From: Stenotrophomonas maltophilia
Lineage (GTDB): Bacteria; Pseudomonadota; Gammaproteobacteria; Xanthomonadales; Xanthomonadaceae
DNA: 64,000 nt
Direction of reading: 5' to 3'
NCBI RefSeq assembly: GCF_003205835.1
Contig: NZ_CP029773.1
Span: 3,752,501 to 3,816,500, forward strand
Part shown: piece by piece, positions 56,567 through 64,000 of the stretch
Numbering within the stretch: position 1 is the first letter of the stretch
How the letters are laid out: each line of letters begins with the position of its first letter
The notes under the pieces: model-generated
Told to the model about the DNA's origin: nothing
The model's input: the letters and a program-made list of their open reading frames with translations, nothing else
The model's database searches: none
Program-made: the position numbers and the translations under genes

Positions 56567-57937
56567 TTACAACGGCTTCGGCGAGAACGTCAGGGTGGCG
56601 ATCACGCCACGCTCGCCACCGGGGCGCACGCTCACCTGCCAGCCGTACAGATCGCACAGGCGGCTGACGATCGACAGGCCGATGCCACCGCCCTGCGAAT
56701 GGCCGGCGTGGGTGCCGCGATAACCGCGCTGGAACAGCTTGGCGGCGTCTTCCTCGCTCAGGCCTGGCCCACTGTCGGTCACCGACACCGAATTGGTGCC
56801 GACGAACACGCGCACTTCGCCATCCTGCGAGTACTTCACCGCGTTGCCGATCAGGTTGCCCAGCGCCACCGACAGCGCCGCCTCGGGCGCGTCGATCACC
56901 AGGTTGCGCTCGCCTTCCAGCGCCAGCTCCAGTGGCTTGCCACCCAGCTGGGCGCGATGCGCGTCCAGCAACTGTTCGGCCACGCGCGCGACGTTGCTGG
57001 TGCCCTGCCCGCGCTCGTTGCGCGACAGCAGCAGCAGCGCGCCGATCAGATCGCTGCATTGCTGTTCCGCACGCTGGATACGCTGCAGGCGCTGCAGCAC
57101 CTTCTCATCCAGGCCGGGCCGGGTCAGCAACAGCTCGGTGGCGCCACGGATCACCGCCAGCGGCGTGCGCAGCTCGTGGCTGACGTCTGCATTGAATTCG
57201 CGGTCGCGCTGCACCACTTCGGTCAACCGCGAGGAATAGTCGTCCAGTGCCTGGGCCAGCTGCCCCACTTCGTCATCGGGGAAGCGTGGTGCCAGCGGCT
57301 CAGGGTCACTGGTGCCGCCGCGATAGGCGCGCAGCCGCGCGGCCAGGTCCGAGACCGGCTTCATCACCTTCGATGCCGACCACCAGCCCAGCACCAGCGA
57401 CAGCAGGCTGAACACCAGTACCGACAGCACCAGCGCGCGGTTGAGCTGCTGCCCCCCCCGCACGCTGTCGGTCATGTCATAGGCCAGGAACGCCCAGGCG
57501 TCGGGCGTCTTGCGCACGGCCAGCTTGTAGGCGTACGGCTGACCACGTTCGTCGGTACCGGAAATGTTGTGGTTGCCATCAGGCAACGCTGCCCAATCCG
57601 GCTCTTCCTCGCGCAATGCCTCGAACTTGTCGGGTTTCACCAGGCGCGCGCGCATCTGCTGCACGGGCAGGTCGGGGTTTCGATCCGGGCTCTCGTAGAA
57701 CCGACGCACGTACTCGTTGATGTTGCGGTTCATCACGTCTTCCACCAACTGGTTTTCCACGCGCATGCGGGCCCAGTTGGTGGCGAACGCGAACAGTGTT
57801 GTCAGGCAGAAGCCCAACAACACGAACGAGACGATGATGCGGCTGCGCAGGCGCCGCCGATAGGGCGTGCGTCGGCGCTCCCCCTTGGTTGCCACGGAAT
57901 CAGGCTTCCGGGGTGGCGATGCGGTATCCGATGCCAT
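56567..57937 (-). CDS. Sensor histidine kinase
   Basis: Up to 456 residues. TM1 about 33-53, a periplasmic region of about 110 residues, TM2 about 168-190, HAMP, His box ADVSHELRTPLAVIRGATELL, N box LGNLIGNAVKYS and G boxes (SVTDSGPGLSEED, GIGLSIVSRLCDLYG). The ATG at 57937 overlaps the regulator gene by 38 bases; GTG 57895 (14 codons in), four bases after the regulator stop and with GGAAG upstream, is an equally good start. Signal unknown. Partner is the regulator at 57900. Confidence 0.88.
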   Translation of the reverse strand: MASDTASPPRKPDSVATKGERRRTPYRRRLRSRIIVSFVLLGFCLTTLFAFATNWARMRVENQLVEDVMNRNINEYVRRFYESPDRNPDLPVQQMRARLVKPDKFEALREEEPDWAALPDGNHNISGTDERGQPYAYKLAVRKTPDAWAFLAYDMTDSVRGGQQLNRALVLSVLVFSLLSLVLGWWSASKVMKPVSDLAARLRAYRGGTSDPEPLAPRFPDDEVGQLAQALDDYSSRLTEVVQRDREFNADVSHELRTPLAVIRGATELLLTRPGLDEKVLQRLQRIQRAEQQCSDLIGALLLLSRNERGQGTSNVARVAEQLLDAHRAQLGGKPLELALEGERNLVIDAPEAALSVALGNLIGNAVKYSQDGEVRVFVGTNSVSVTDSGPGLSEEDAAKLFQRGYRGTHAGHSQGGGIGLSIVSRLCDLYGWQVSVRPGGERGVIATLTFSPKPL

Positions 57938-58583
57938 GGCGGGTCTGGATCAGCGGCACTTCAAACGGCTTGTCGACCACCGCACGCAGGCCATGGATGT
58001 GCACGCGCAGCGAGTCCGAGTCGGGCAGTTCCTCACCCCACACGCGGGTTTCCAGTTCCTGGCGGGTCACCACGGCCGGCGCCGCTTCCATCAGCGCCTG
58101 CAGAATCTTCAGCGCGGTCGGGTTGAGCTGCAGCAGCTTGCCCTGGCGGCGCACTTCCAGCGTGTCCAGGTTGTATTCCAGGTCGCCGGTTTCCAGCACG
58201 CGGGTCTGCACGCCCTTGCCGCGACGCGACAGGGCATTCAGGCGCACTTCCACTTCCTGCAGCGCGAACGGCTTGATCAGGTAGTCGTCGGCGCCGGAAT
58301 CGAAACCGGCCAGCTTGTTGTCCAGCGAATCGCGGGCGGTCAGCATCAGCACCGGGGTCTGCTTGCGCGCTTCGTTGCGCAGCTTGCGGCACACTTCGAT
58401 GCCATCCATGCCGGGCAGATTGAGATCCAGCACGATCGCGTCGAACTCGTGCACCACAGCCAGGTGCAGGCCGGTAACCCCATCAGCTGCGAAGTCCACG
58501 GTGTGTCCCCGGTCCTCCAGGTAGTCGCCGAGGTTGGCCGCAATGTCGCTGTTGTCTTCGATTACCAGGATTCTCACTGTCAC
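57900..58583 (-). CDS. OmpR-family response regulator
   Basis: A 227-residue regulator. Receiver 1-120 with acidic VIEDNSD, Asp in IVLDLNLPGMDG and Lys in IKPFALQEVEVR; winged helix from about 130 (LQLNPTALKILQALMEAAPAVV, RTRHGIGYRI type end). It follows the exported protein gene at 58590 by six bases and leads into the kinase, giving a three-gene operon. Confidence 0.9.
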   Translation of the reverse strand: MTVRILVIEDNSDIAANLGDYLEDRGHTVDFAADGVTGLHLAVVHEFDAIVLDLNLPGMDGIEVCRKLRNEARKQTPVLMLTARDSLDNKLAGFDSGADDYLIKPFALQEVEVRLNALSRRGKGVQTRVLETGDLEYNLDTLEVRRQGKLLQLNPTALKILQALMEAAPAVVTRQELETRVWGEELPDSDSLRVHIHGLRAVVDKPFEVPLIQTRHGIGYRIATPEA

Positions 58584-58589
58584 CTCTAA

Positions 58590-59075
58590 TTAAAAATCAG
58601 TTGTATCCATACGTGTACCGAGACGTTGGACCCGCTGCAGCTCGTTGCCGCCTTCTTCTCTCTTGCGATTCCGTTCCGCCACGGTCATGCAACTCGTCTG
58701 CTGGCGATTGGAACCCACAGTTCGTTCGCGCCTGCATATTAGACGACTATCTTCACGCGCCTGTGTCAAAACGGTGTTCACGATCTGCTGGTCATTGAAC
58801 ACTTGAGTTCGTGCCGATTCAGGCATGGCCGATGCGTCCGGGAAGCGTTCCGAAGCGGATCGCAGGCGGCCCAGCACCTCGCGCACGCGGCTGCGATCAT
58901 CGGGTTTGAGCTCCGAATAGGTCTTGCCATCATTTAGATCGGTTTCGATCCGTTCGACTTCGGCCAGCAGGGGCTGGCCCGGTCGGATCACCTCAGTCTT
59001 GTCCTTCGCCGCCAATGCAATGGGAGGAAGAACCGCGCAGGAAAGCAGGCAAGTCATGAGCAGTGCGCGTTTCAT
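58590..59075 (-). CDS. Small exported protein in two-component operon
   Basis: A 161-residue protein with a signal peptide (MKRALLMTCLLSCAVLPPIALAA). The mature part is helical and charged with a central RSRVREVLGRLRSASERFPD and two Cys (ICRRERTVG and TSCMTVAERN) that could pair. ATG 59075 has AAGGAT upstream; the open frame continues upstream without coding character. I do not recognise the family. As first gene of an operon with a sensor kinase it may be a periplasmic partner or the signal-related target (inference). Confidence 0.7.
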   Translation of the reverse strand: MKRALLMTCLLSCAVLPPIALAAKDKTEVIRPGQPLLAEVERIETDLNDGKTYSELKPDDRSRVREVLGRLRSASERFPDASAMPESARTQVFNDQQIVNTVLTQAREDSRLICRRERTVGSNRQQTSCMTVAERNRKREEGGNELQRVQRLGTRMDTTDF

Positions 59076-59197
59076 GGCAAACGTATCCTTGTCCGAAGGT
59101 GAATGCAGACTGTATTGACGTCCCTTCACATGAGCAAGTGCCACTCGGGAGTGGTGAGCAGGAGGGGCTCCAGACACAAGCGAAGCTGGATCGCCAT

Positions 59198-59232
59198 AAA
59201 AAAGACCCAGGCGGTGCCCCCGCCTGGGTCTG
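59198..59232 (-). terminator. Rho-independent terminator of the RimK-type gene
   Basis: Arms 59204-59215 and 59221-59232 (AGACCCAGGCGG / CCGCCTGGGTCT) form a strong stem; on the minus strand it is followed by TTTTTTATGG. The gene ending upstream on this strand is the ligase at 59361. Confidence 0.85.
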
Positions 59233-59360
59233 AAGTTGTATCCCGATACCGATCCTGCTGAGAGGCAGAGCTGCGGTTCGCTGAAGGCTACGCCGGGGCC
59301 GATTAAAGGCATGTTAAACCCGGCCTCATTCACTCATGAGAATTTCAAGCCACTGAATAA

Positions 59361-60239
59361 TCAGGGCTTTTTGAGCTTCTCAACATGCTCGATGATGCGT
59401 GTGGCCACATCCACCCCGCATGCGGCTTCGATCCCCTCCAGCCCCGGCGTGGAGTTGACCTCCAGCACCAGCGGCCCACGCGCGGAGCGGATCAGGTCCA
59501 CCCCGCATACCGACAGGCCCAGCGCTTTCGCCGAGCGCACCGCTACCTGCTGCTCGGCACGGCTGGCCTTGGCTGCCACCGCGGTGCCACCGGCATGCAG
59601 ATTGGAGCGGAAGTCGCCTTCCGGGGCCTGCCGTTGCATCGAGGCCACCACCTGGTCGCCAACCACGAAGCAGCGCAGGTCGGCGCCCTTGGCCTCGCCG
59701 ATGAACTCCTGCATCAGGAAGTTGGCATACAGCCCGCGCAGGGCCTCGACGATGCCGCGCGAGGCACTGGCCTTCTCGGTGAGGATCACGCCCCGCCCCT
59801 GGGTGCCCTCGTTGAGCTTCACCACATGCGGCGGCGGGCCGAGCATGGACAACAGATCGACAGTGTCGTCGGGGTTGTCGCCGAACACGGTGACCGGCAT
59901 GTCGATGCCCTTGGCCGCCAGCAACTGGTGCGCACGCAGCTTGTCGCGCGAACGCAGGATCGCGTCGGACGGATTGGGCGTGCGCGCGCCCATCAGCTCG
60001 AACTGGCGCAGCACGGCGGTGCCATAGCGGGTGATGGAGGCACCGATGCGCGGGATGACCATGTCCACCCCGGTCATCGGCCTGCCCTTGTAATGCATCG
60101 AGAAACCATCGGCGGCGATGCGCATGTAGCAGCGCAGCGGATCGAGGATGCGCACGGTGTGGCCGCGCGCGCGGGCCGCCTCGACCAGCCGGCGGGTGGA
60201 GTACAGGGAGCTGTTGCGGGACAGGAGGGCGAGCTTCAT
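59361..60239 (-). CDS. rimK: RimK-type alpha-L-glutamate ligase
   Basis: A 292-residue ATP-grasp enzyme. N-terminal [22 protein letters not shown], then the ATP-grasp with [35 protein letters not shown], and the metal-binding end [16 protein letters not shown]. In E. coli RimK adds glutamates to the C-terminus of ribosomal protein S6; related enzymes use other acceptors. Length and motifs fit RimK. Monocistronic with a clear terminator. Confidence 0.88.
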   Translation of the reverse strand: MKLALLSRNSSLYSTRRLVEAARARGHTVRILDPLRCYMRIAADGFSMHYKGRPMTGVDMVIPRIGASITRYGTAVLRQFELMGARTPNPSDAILRSRDKLRAHQLLAAKGIDMPVTVFGDNPDDTVDLLSMLGPPPHVVKLNEGTQGRGVILTEKASASRGIVEALRGLYANFLMQEFIGEAKGADLRCFVVGDQVVASMQRQAPEGDFRSNLHAGGTAVAAKASRAEQQVAVRSAKALGLSVCGVDLIRSARGPLVLEVNSTPGLEGIEAACGVDVATRIIEHVEKLKKP

Positions 60240-60368
60240 CGCGGCAGGATCGGGCGGCAGGCGCGCAGCATAGCGCGGGCGTGTGGCGGGTGGATGATGC
60301 TCTGCGGCGTGGCCTGGCCGGAAACGGACGGCACACTGCCAGGATCTGGACAGCCCGGAAAGAAGCCC

Positions 60369-60806
60369 ATGTCGATCACCGTGTTCCCACGCTTTTCCGA
60401 GGTGGACGTGCTTGGCCACGTCACCAACACCGCCCTGCCCGTCTGGTTCGAGGAGGGCCGCCAGGAGATCTTCCGGTACTTCAGCCGCGAGGCCGGCATG
60501 CGCGACCTGACGCTGATCCTGCGCCGCTACGAAATCGACTTCCTGCAGCAGATCCAGCCGGGACACGACGTGCGCATCGAGACCCGCATCGAGAGCATCG
60601 GCCGCTCTTCGCTGACGATCGTGCAGCAGGCGTTCCAGTTCGAGGCCCTGGTGGCCAGCGGGCGCTGCGTGATGGTGCATTTCGACTACACGACCAACGC
60701 CTCGCGCGAGATCGATGCGGGGCAGCGCCGGGCGTTGTCGGGGCTGTTTACCGAGGAGTATGCGCAGTCGCTGCGGGAAACGCGCGAGCGCGCCGCCGAG
60801 GCCTGA
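60369..60806 (+). CDS. Acyl-CoA thioesterase (hotdog fold, 4-HBT type)
   Basis: A 145-residue hotdog-fold protein with the family opening [27 protein letters not shown], whose Asp and His-x-Asn fit the 4-hydroxybenzoyl-CoA thioesterase active site. Such enzymes release CoA from short or aromatic acyl-CoAs; the substrate is unknown. It starts at ATG 60369. Its TGA stop abuts the stop of the convergent gene (TGATCA). Confidence 0.82.
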   Translation: MSITVFPRFSEVDVLGHVTNTALPVWFEEGRQEIFRYFSREAGMRDLTLILRRYEIDFLQQIQPGHDVRIETRIESIGRSSLTIVQQAFQFEALVASGRCVMVHFDYTTNASREIDAGQRRALSGLFTEEYAQSLRETRERAAEA

Positions 60807-61958
60807 TCAGGGCGAAGGGATGCGAAGGCTGAAGCGTCCATTGCGAGCACGCAGTGCCAACGCAGTGTCCCGCCACTCCACGGGAAGCGCCAGCGACGTG
60901 TGTACTGTCGGGCAACGCGTGATGTCATCAAACTCCCAGCGTTCCTCGTAGGCCTCGCATCGGAGCGTGCCGTCATCGCCGGCCTCGATCACATCGATCC
61001 AGGCCCCACTCCGGGTCTTGCCGCTGCCGCCCATCGCACGGCGGCCAATGGCTTGCCAACGCCCCTGCCAGTGGACGAGCCATACGCCCTCGATGGGACG
61101 CAGCTCCCCATCGAGCACGCTGCCCGCCACCACCACGCATCGACCGGACGGGCTGGCAATGACCGTCTCCAGATCGCAGGCGTGACGGTCACTGGGCTCG
61201 CCATCAAGACAGAGCGCGTACGGGCAGATGCGCGCGAACAAGGTCGGATGCGCAGTCAGGCGCAGGTCGTCGGGAAGCAGCGGGATGGCCTGCAGCACCC
61301 GGGCATCAGGCAGGACATGCCGCAACGCCTTCGGCACTCCAGCGCTCAGCGCCGGGTGCGCCTGGTGCAGCCACAGACCGCGACAGGGATACAGCTGGCG
61401 CGCGCTGGGCAGGCTGCGCAGCCACGACACGGCGCCAGCGTCTCCTTCGGATTGCCGCTGCGCATTCAGTTGCTGCCAGAACTGCCAGCCAGGCATCGCC
61501 AGCACATACACCACCTTGTGATGCTCGTCGTAGACGATGACGGCCTCGCACCGGTCAACATAGCAGGAGGCCCAGCGCAGTGCGCTTCCCGGAACGTCCT
61601 TCCATCCGCAACTGGCATCACGACCACCTGCAATGGCGATGTCTTCGACGATGGCACCATCACGCAGCATCTGGGTGCTGTAGACGGGCCCTCCCATGCC
61701 CAGCTCGCCCCATTCCAGCTGCACATCGTGGGCAGGCGGCCGGTTGGCAAAGCGCCCTGGTGTTCGCGAGCGCAACCGTTCACCGCCTACTGCATCGCCG
61801 ATCAGATCGAAGCGCTGCAGCACGCCCCCCAGCGCAAGACACGCAGCCAAGCCGGCGATCACTCCCAGAGGTGACCACCACGCCACACCGATGACAACCC
61901 AGACCAGAATGGGCAGCCATTGGGTGTAACGGCGAAGCGTGCTTGGATTCAAAGCCAT
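60807..61958 (-). CDS. Unknown membrane-anchored protein
   Basis: A 383-residue protein with two close membrane segments at the N-terminus (about 14-45, WLPILVWVVIGVAWW and GVIAGLAACLALGGVL). The rest is soluble and contains many Trp and Cys but no domain I recognise. Pieces such as YDEHHKVVYVLAMPGWQFWQQL and a later repeat of beta-like segments (VVVAGSVLDGELRPIEGVWLVHW) suggest a beta-rich C-terminal domain. Start MALNPSTLRRY at 61958. Function unknown. Confidence 0.65.
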   Translation of the reverse strand: MALNPSTLRRYTQWLPILVWVVIGVAWWSPLGVIAGLAACLALGGVLQRFDLIGDAVGGERLRSRTPGRFANRPPAHDVQLEWGELGMGGPVYSTQMLRDGAIVEDIAIAGGRDASCGWKDVPGSALRWASCYVDRCEAVIVYDEHHKVVYVLAMPGWQFWQQLNAQRQSEGDAGAVSWLRSLPSARQLYPCRGLWLHQAHPALSAGVPKALRHVLPDARVLQAIPLLPDDLRLTAHPTLFARICPYALCLDGEPSDRHACDLETVIASPSGRCVVVAGSVLDGELRPIEGVWLVHWQGRWQAIGRRAMGGSGKTRSGAWIDVIEAGDDGTLRCEAYEERWEFDDITRCPTVHTSLALPVEWRDTALALRARNGRFSLRIPSP

Positions 61959-62006
61959 GCAGATCAGGCAGAGTGTTCGTTGTGATCCATCACGTCGACC
62001 TCCAGA

Positions 62007-62231
62007 ATGTGCGCTCACAGCGCTAAGAGAAGCCAAGCGCGATATCCAGCGGTGCTGCCCCCAGCAACGGAGGAGAACACGTTCTCCTCGCAGGTGCTCA
62101 GTGACGTTGAAAAGCTGACGAAAATGCCGGCTGGCAGTTCCCGGCAGGAGCGCCTCAAGGAACATCTTTCCGTGATCAAAGCGCTTTCAGCCGAAGCGGA
62201 TCGGCTGGGTGGCCTGCTCGATCAGGAGTGA
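62007..62231 (+). CDS. Possible small protein
   Basis: A 74-codon frame from GTG 62007 whose second half (KLTKMPAGSSRQERLKEHLSV and on to LLDQE) reads like a helical protein. No family is recognised and there is no good ribosome site. It could be a real small gene, a remnant, or chance. Confidence 0.3.
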   Translation: MCAHSAKRSQARYPAVLPPATEENTFSSQVLSDVEKLTKMPAGSSRQERLKEHLSVIKALSAEADRLGGLLDQE

Positions 62232-62244
62232 TCGAGAGGCGGGA

Positions 62245-62318
62245 TGGAGCGGGCGATGGGAATCGAACCCACGTCAGTAGCTTGGGAAGCTACAGCTCTA
62301 CCATTGAGCTACGCCCGC
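62245..62318 (-). tRNA. tRNA-Gly (CCC anticodon)
   Basis: Read on the minus strand it starts GCGGGCGTAGCTCAATGGTA and ends GCCCGC-T-CCA with CCA encoded. The acceptor stem GCGGGCG/CGCCCGC, the D arm, T arm (GTGGGTTCGATTCCCAT) and the anticodon loop TTCCCAA are all present. Anticodon CCC reads GGG. Confidence 0.95.
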
Positions 62319-62381
62319 AGCGCGGATGAAAGTCTATGCGGAGGGACCGGTACAGCGCAATGGTGGCCACCGCATCCGCGA

Positions 62382-62421
62382 GGGGTCAGAGCCCTCTCCT
62401 TGCGGAAAGGGATCCGACCCC
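62382..62421. repeat. Palindromic repeat, GGGTCAGAGCC family
   Basis: Imperfect inverted repeat between the tRNA and the esterase stop; third member of the group with 22-60 and 40912-40948. Confidence 0.7.
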
Positions 62422-62433
62422 CGCGGTTGCTGC

Positions 62434-64000
62434 TTAGAACGTGCCGCTGAAGTTGGCGAACAGCGTCGCGTCCTGGGCACGCTTCTGCCCGGCCGATGCG
62501 CTCAGGCCGAAGTTGCTCTGCAGCCCGAACAGCTCGGTACGGGCACCCAGCACCACGGTGGCGTAGTTCTTGTCGAAGTTCAGGCCCGGCACGCGGTAGC
62601 TGCCCAGTTCCGGCAGGGTCTGCAGCCAGGCACTGGCCTGCTTGGTGTCTTCGAACTCGTGGTCGTAGGTCACCTGCGCGTACGGCTTGACGGTGCCGCC
62701 ATCGAAGCGGGCCTGCCAACCGATGCGGCCGACGGTCGAGTCGACGTTCTGGCGGTCATAGCCCAGTGCGGTGGCCAGGGTGCCGGCCGCAGCACTTTCG
62801 GTGTAACCGTCGATCTTCACCTTCTGCCAGATCACCGAAGCGATCGGGCCGTGGCGGAAACCGCCCTCGGTGCCGAACTCGTAACCAGCGTTCAGGGCAG
62901 CGGTCAGGTTGCTGCCGTCCGGCGAACCACCGTGCTCGCGGGTGGCCGGGCCCAGCTGGACCTTGCGGTTCACGTCATAGGACAACCAGGTGTAGCTGAC
63001 CTGGCCATTGACCCAGATGCGGTCGTGGTACCAGCCCGCGAACAGACCGGCGGTGGTGTCCTTCTGGGTGAAGTCACCACGGCTGTTGCCGAAGTCGGCA
63101 TTGAGGCGGCCAAAGCCGGCGAAGCCGCCGAACACCATGCCGTCGCGCGCCCAGTCGATACCGAACAGGCCGGCCGGCGCCAGGCCGTCGTACAGGTCGG
63201 CGTGGTCATAGCGCTGCAGGTCACCGCGCACGCCGCCCCACCAGGACAGGCCGTCGGCCGGACGACCCCCCAAATGCATGCTGACCTGGTCGGCGCGCGA
63301 GCGGCCGATGGTCTGCGCCGAGTGGCTCAGCACCTGCTGCAGACGCGGGCCTTCCAGCACCGAAACCGCGTACTGGCCCAGCAGCTGGTGGCCGGCGGTG
63401 GTCGGATGCACGCCGTCGGCGAACAGGTAGGTGTTGGCCGCATCCGGGCTGACGTAGCTGGTCGGGTTGCAGGTCAGGATGCTCTGCGTCGAGTTGGCCG
63501 GGTCGATCTTGCAGGCGGTGCTGGTGACGTTGGTGAAACCGTACATGCCCGGGTTGGCAGCCACTTCGCCCAGCACGGTGAAGGTATCGAGCGGGATGAA
63601 CTCGATGCCGGCCTGCTTCAGGCCGCCGTACAGGGCCTTGTTGTAACCGGCCGACAGCGCGGTGGCGGCTGCGGCATTCGGGCCACGGAAGGCCGGGGTC
63701 AGGCCCACGTTCGGCAGGTTCGGCACCAGCACGTACTGCGCTCCAGCCTGCTTCAGCGCGCCGACCAGGGCGATCTGGTCGGTGACGGCCGCACCAATGA
63801 TGGCCTGCGCCTGCGCCGGCGCAGCGGCGGCGGCGAACAGGTCGTTGGCACCGCCCCACACCGTATACAGGACATTGGCGTCAGCCTTGCCGCCGTTCGC
63901 GGCCAGGTAGCGGGCCGCCTGCGACTTCAGCGACGGGATGGTTCCCATCGCGCTCGGAACGTCCACGCCGACGCGGGCACCACCCACCGCATAGTTGTCG
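62434..64000 (-). CDS. GDSL esterase autotransporter (EstA-like), 5' end outside window
   Basis: At least 522 residues; the N-terminus with signal and GDSL Ser block lies beyond 64000. Visible passenger parts include VLYTVWGGANDLFAAAA (block III, GxND) and FADGVHPTTAGHQLLGQ (block V, DxxH catalytic pair). From about 290 residues before the end a beta-barrel autotransporter domain follows (aromatic alternating strands, ending in the aromatic residue of LFANFSGTF). EstA-type proteins display an esterase on the cell surface. The tRNA-Gly gene lies just downstream on the same strand. Confidence 0.88.
   Translation of the reverse strand, partial: DNYAVGGARVGVDVPSAMGTIPSLKSQAARYLAANGGKADANVLYTVWGGANDLFAAAAAPAQAQAIIGAAVTDQIALVGALKQAGAQYVLVPNLPNVGLTPAFRGPNAAAATALSAGYNKALYGGLKQAGIEFIPLDTFTVLGEVAANPGMYGFTNVTSTACKIDPANSTQSILTCNPTSYVSPDAANTYLFADGVHPTTAGHQLLGQYAVSVLEGPRLQQVLSHSAQTIGRSRADQVSMHLGGRPADGLSWWGGVRGDLQRYDHADLYDGLAPAGLFGIDWARDGMVFGGFAGFGRLNADFGNSRGDFTQKDTTAGLFAGWYHDRIWVNGQVSYTWLSYDVNRKVQLGPATREHGGSPDGSNLTAALNAGYEFGTEGGFRHGPIASVIWQKVKIDGYTESAAAGTLATALGYDRQNVDSTVGRIGWQARFDGGTVKPYAQVTYDHEFEDTKQASAWLQTLPELGSYRVPGLNFDKNYATVVLGARTELFGLQSNFGLSASAGQKRAQDATLFANFSGTF

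Overview
The window looks like chromosomal DNA of a Stenotrophomonas, most likely S. maltophilia or a close relative. It is high in GC and carries typical Xanthomonadaceae gene orders: otsB-GH15-otsA, sucCD beside pilSR, and pilB/pilA/pilC/pilD-coaE. It also holds many short palindromes headed by GTAG, matching the SMAG repeats described in S. maltophilia. No rRNA, CRISPR array or prophage was seen. One tRNA is present.

Layout. 0-9 kb: metY, an OmpR-type two-component pair, a MipA/OmpV outer-membrane protein behind a likely RstA-type box, clpB with a sigma-32 type promoter, a DUF3014 protein and a glutathione transferase. 9-15.9 kb: a purine-type permease, a decayed IS110-family element, poxB and two small exported proteins. 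16-28 kb: a TonB-dependent receptor, the trehalose operon, a DCC/DUF4166/pgeF/rluD cluster, bamD and a secreted alpha/beta hydrolase. 28-29.6 kb: nadE.

29.9-35.3 kb is an accessory operon that I consider the best candidate for an undescribed system. A 61-residue peptide gene with a Cys-rich tail (C-x2-CC-x6-C) is followed at once by an attenuator-like hairpin. Then come two proteins resembling lipid acyltransferases, an exported TraB/GumN-like protein whose usual motif His is Lys, a one-pass proline-rich protein and an ABC exporter. It reads as a ribosomal-peptide production and export locus without any familiar modification enzyme.

35.4-46.6 kb: sucD/sucC, the sensor/regulator pair pilS/pilR, pilB, pilA (sigma-54 promoter), pilC, pilD and coaE. 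The pilA plus 5' pilC segment differs in base use from its surroundings, which suggests pilin allele exchange.

46.7-56.3 kb is a type VI secretion effector island on the minus strand: vgrG, a DUF4123 adaptor, and a decaying tandem array of Tle1-like (DUF2235) lipase genes and DUF3304 immunity genes. Two truncated effector copies break at the same residue. Paralogous small genes of unknown function lie on both sides of the island.

56.5-64 kb: a second two-component operon led by a small exported protein, a RimK-type ligase, a thioesterase, an unknown membrane protein, tRNA-Gly(CCC) and the 3' part of a GDSL-esterase autotransporter that runs off the window.
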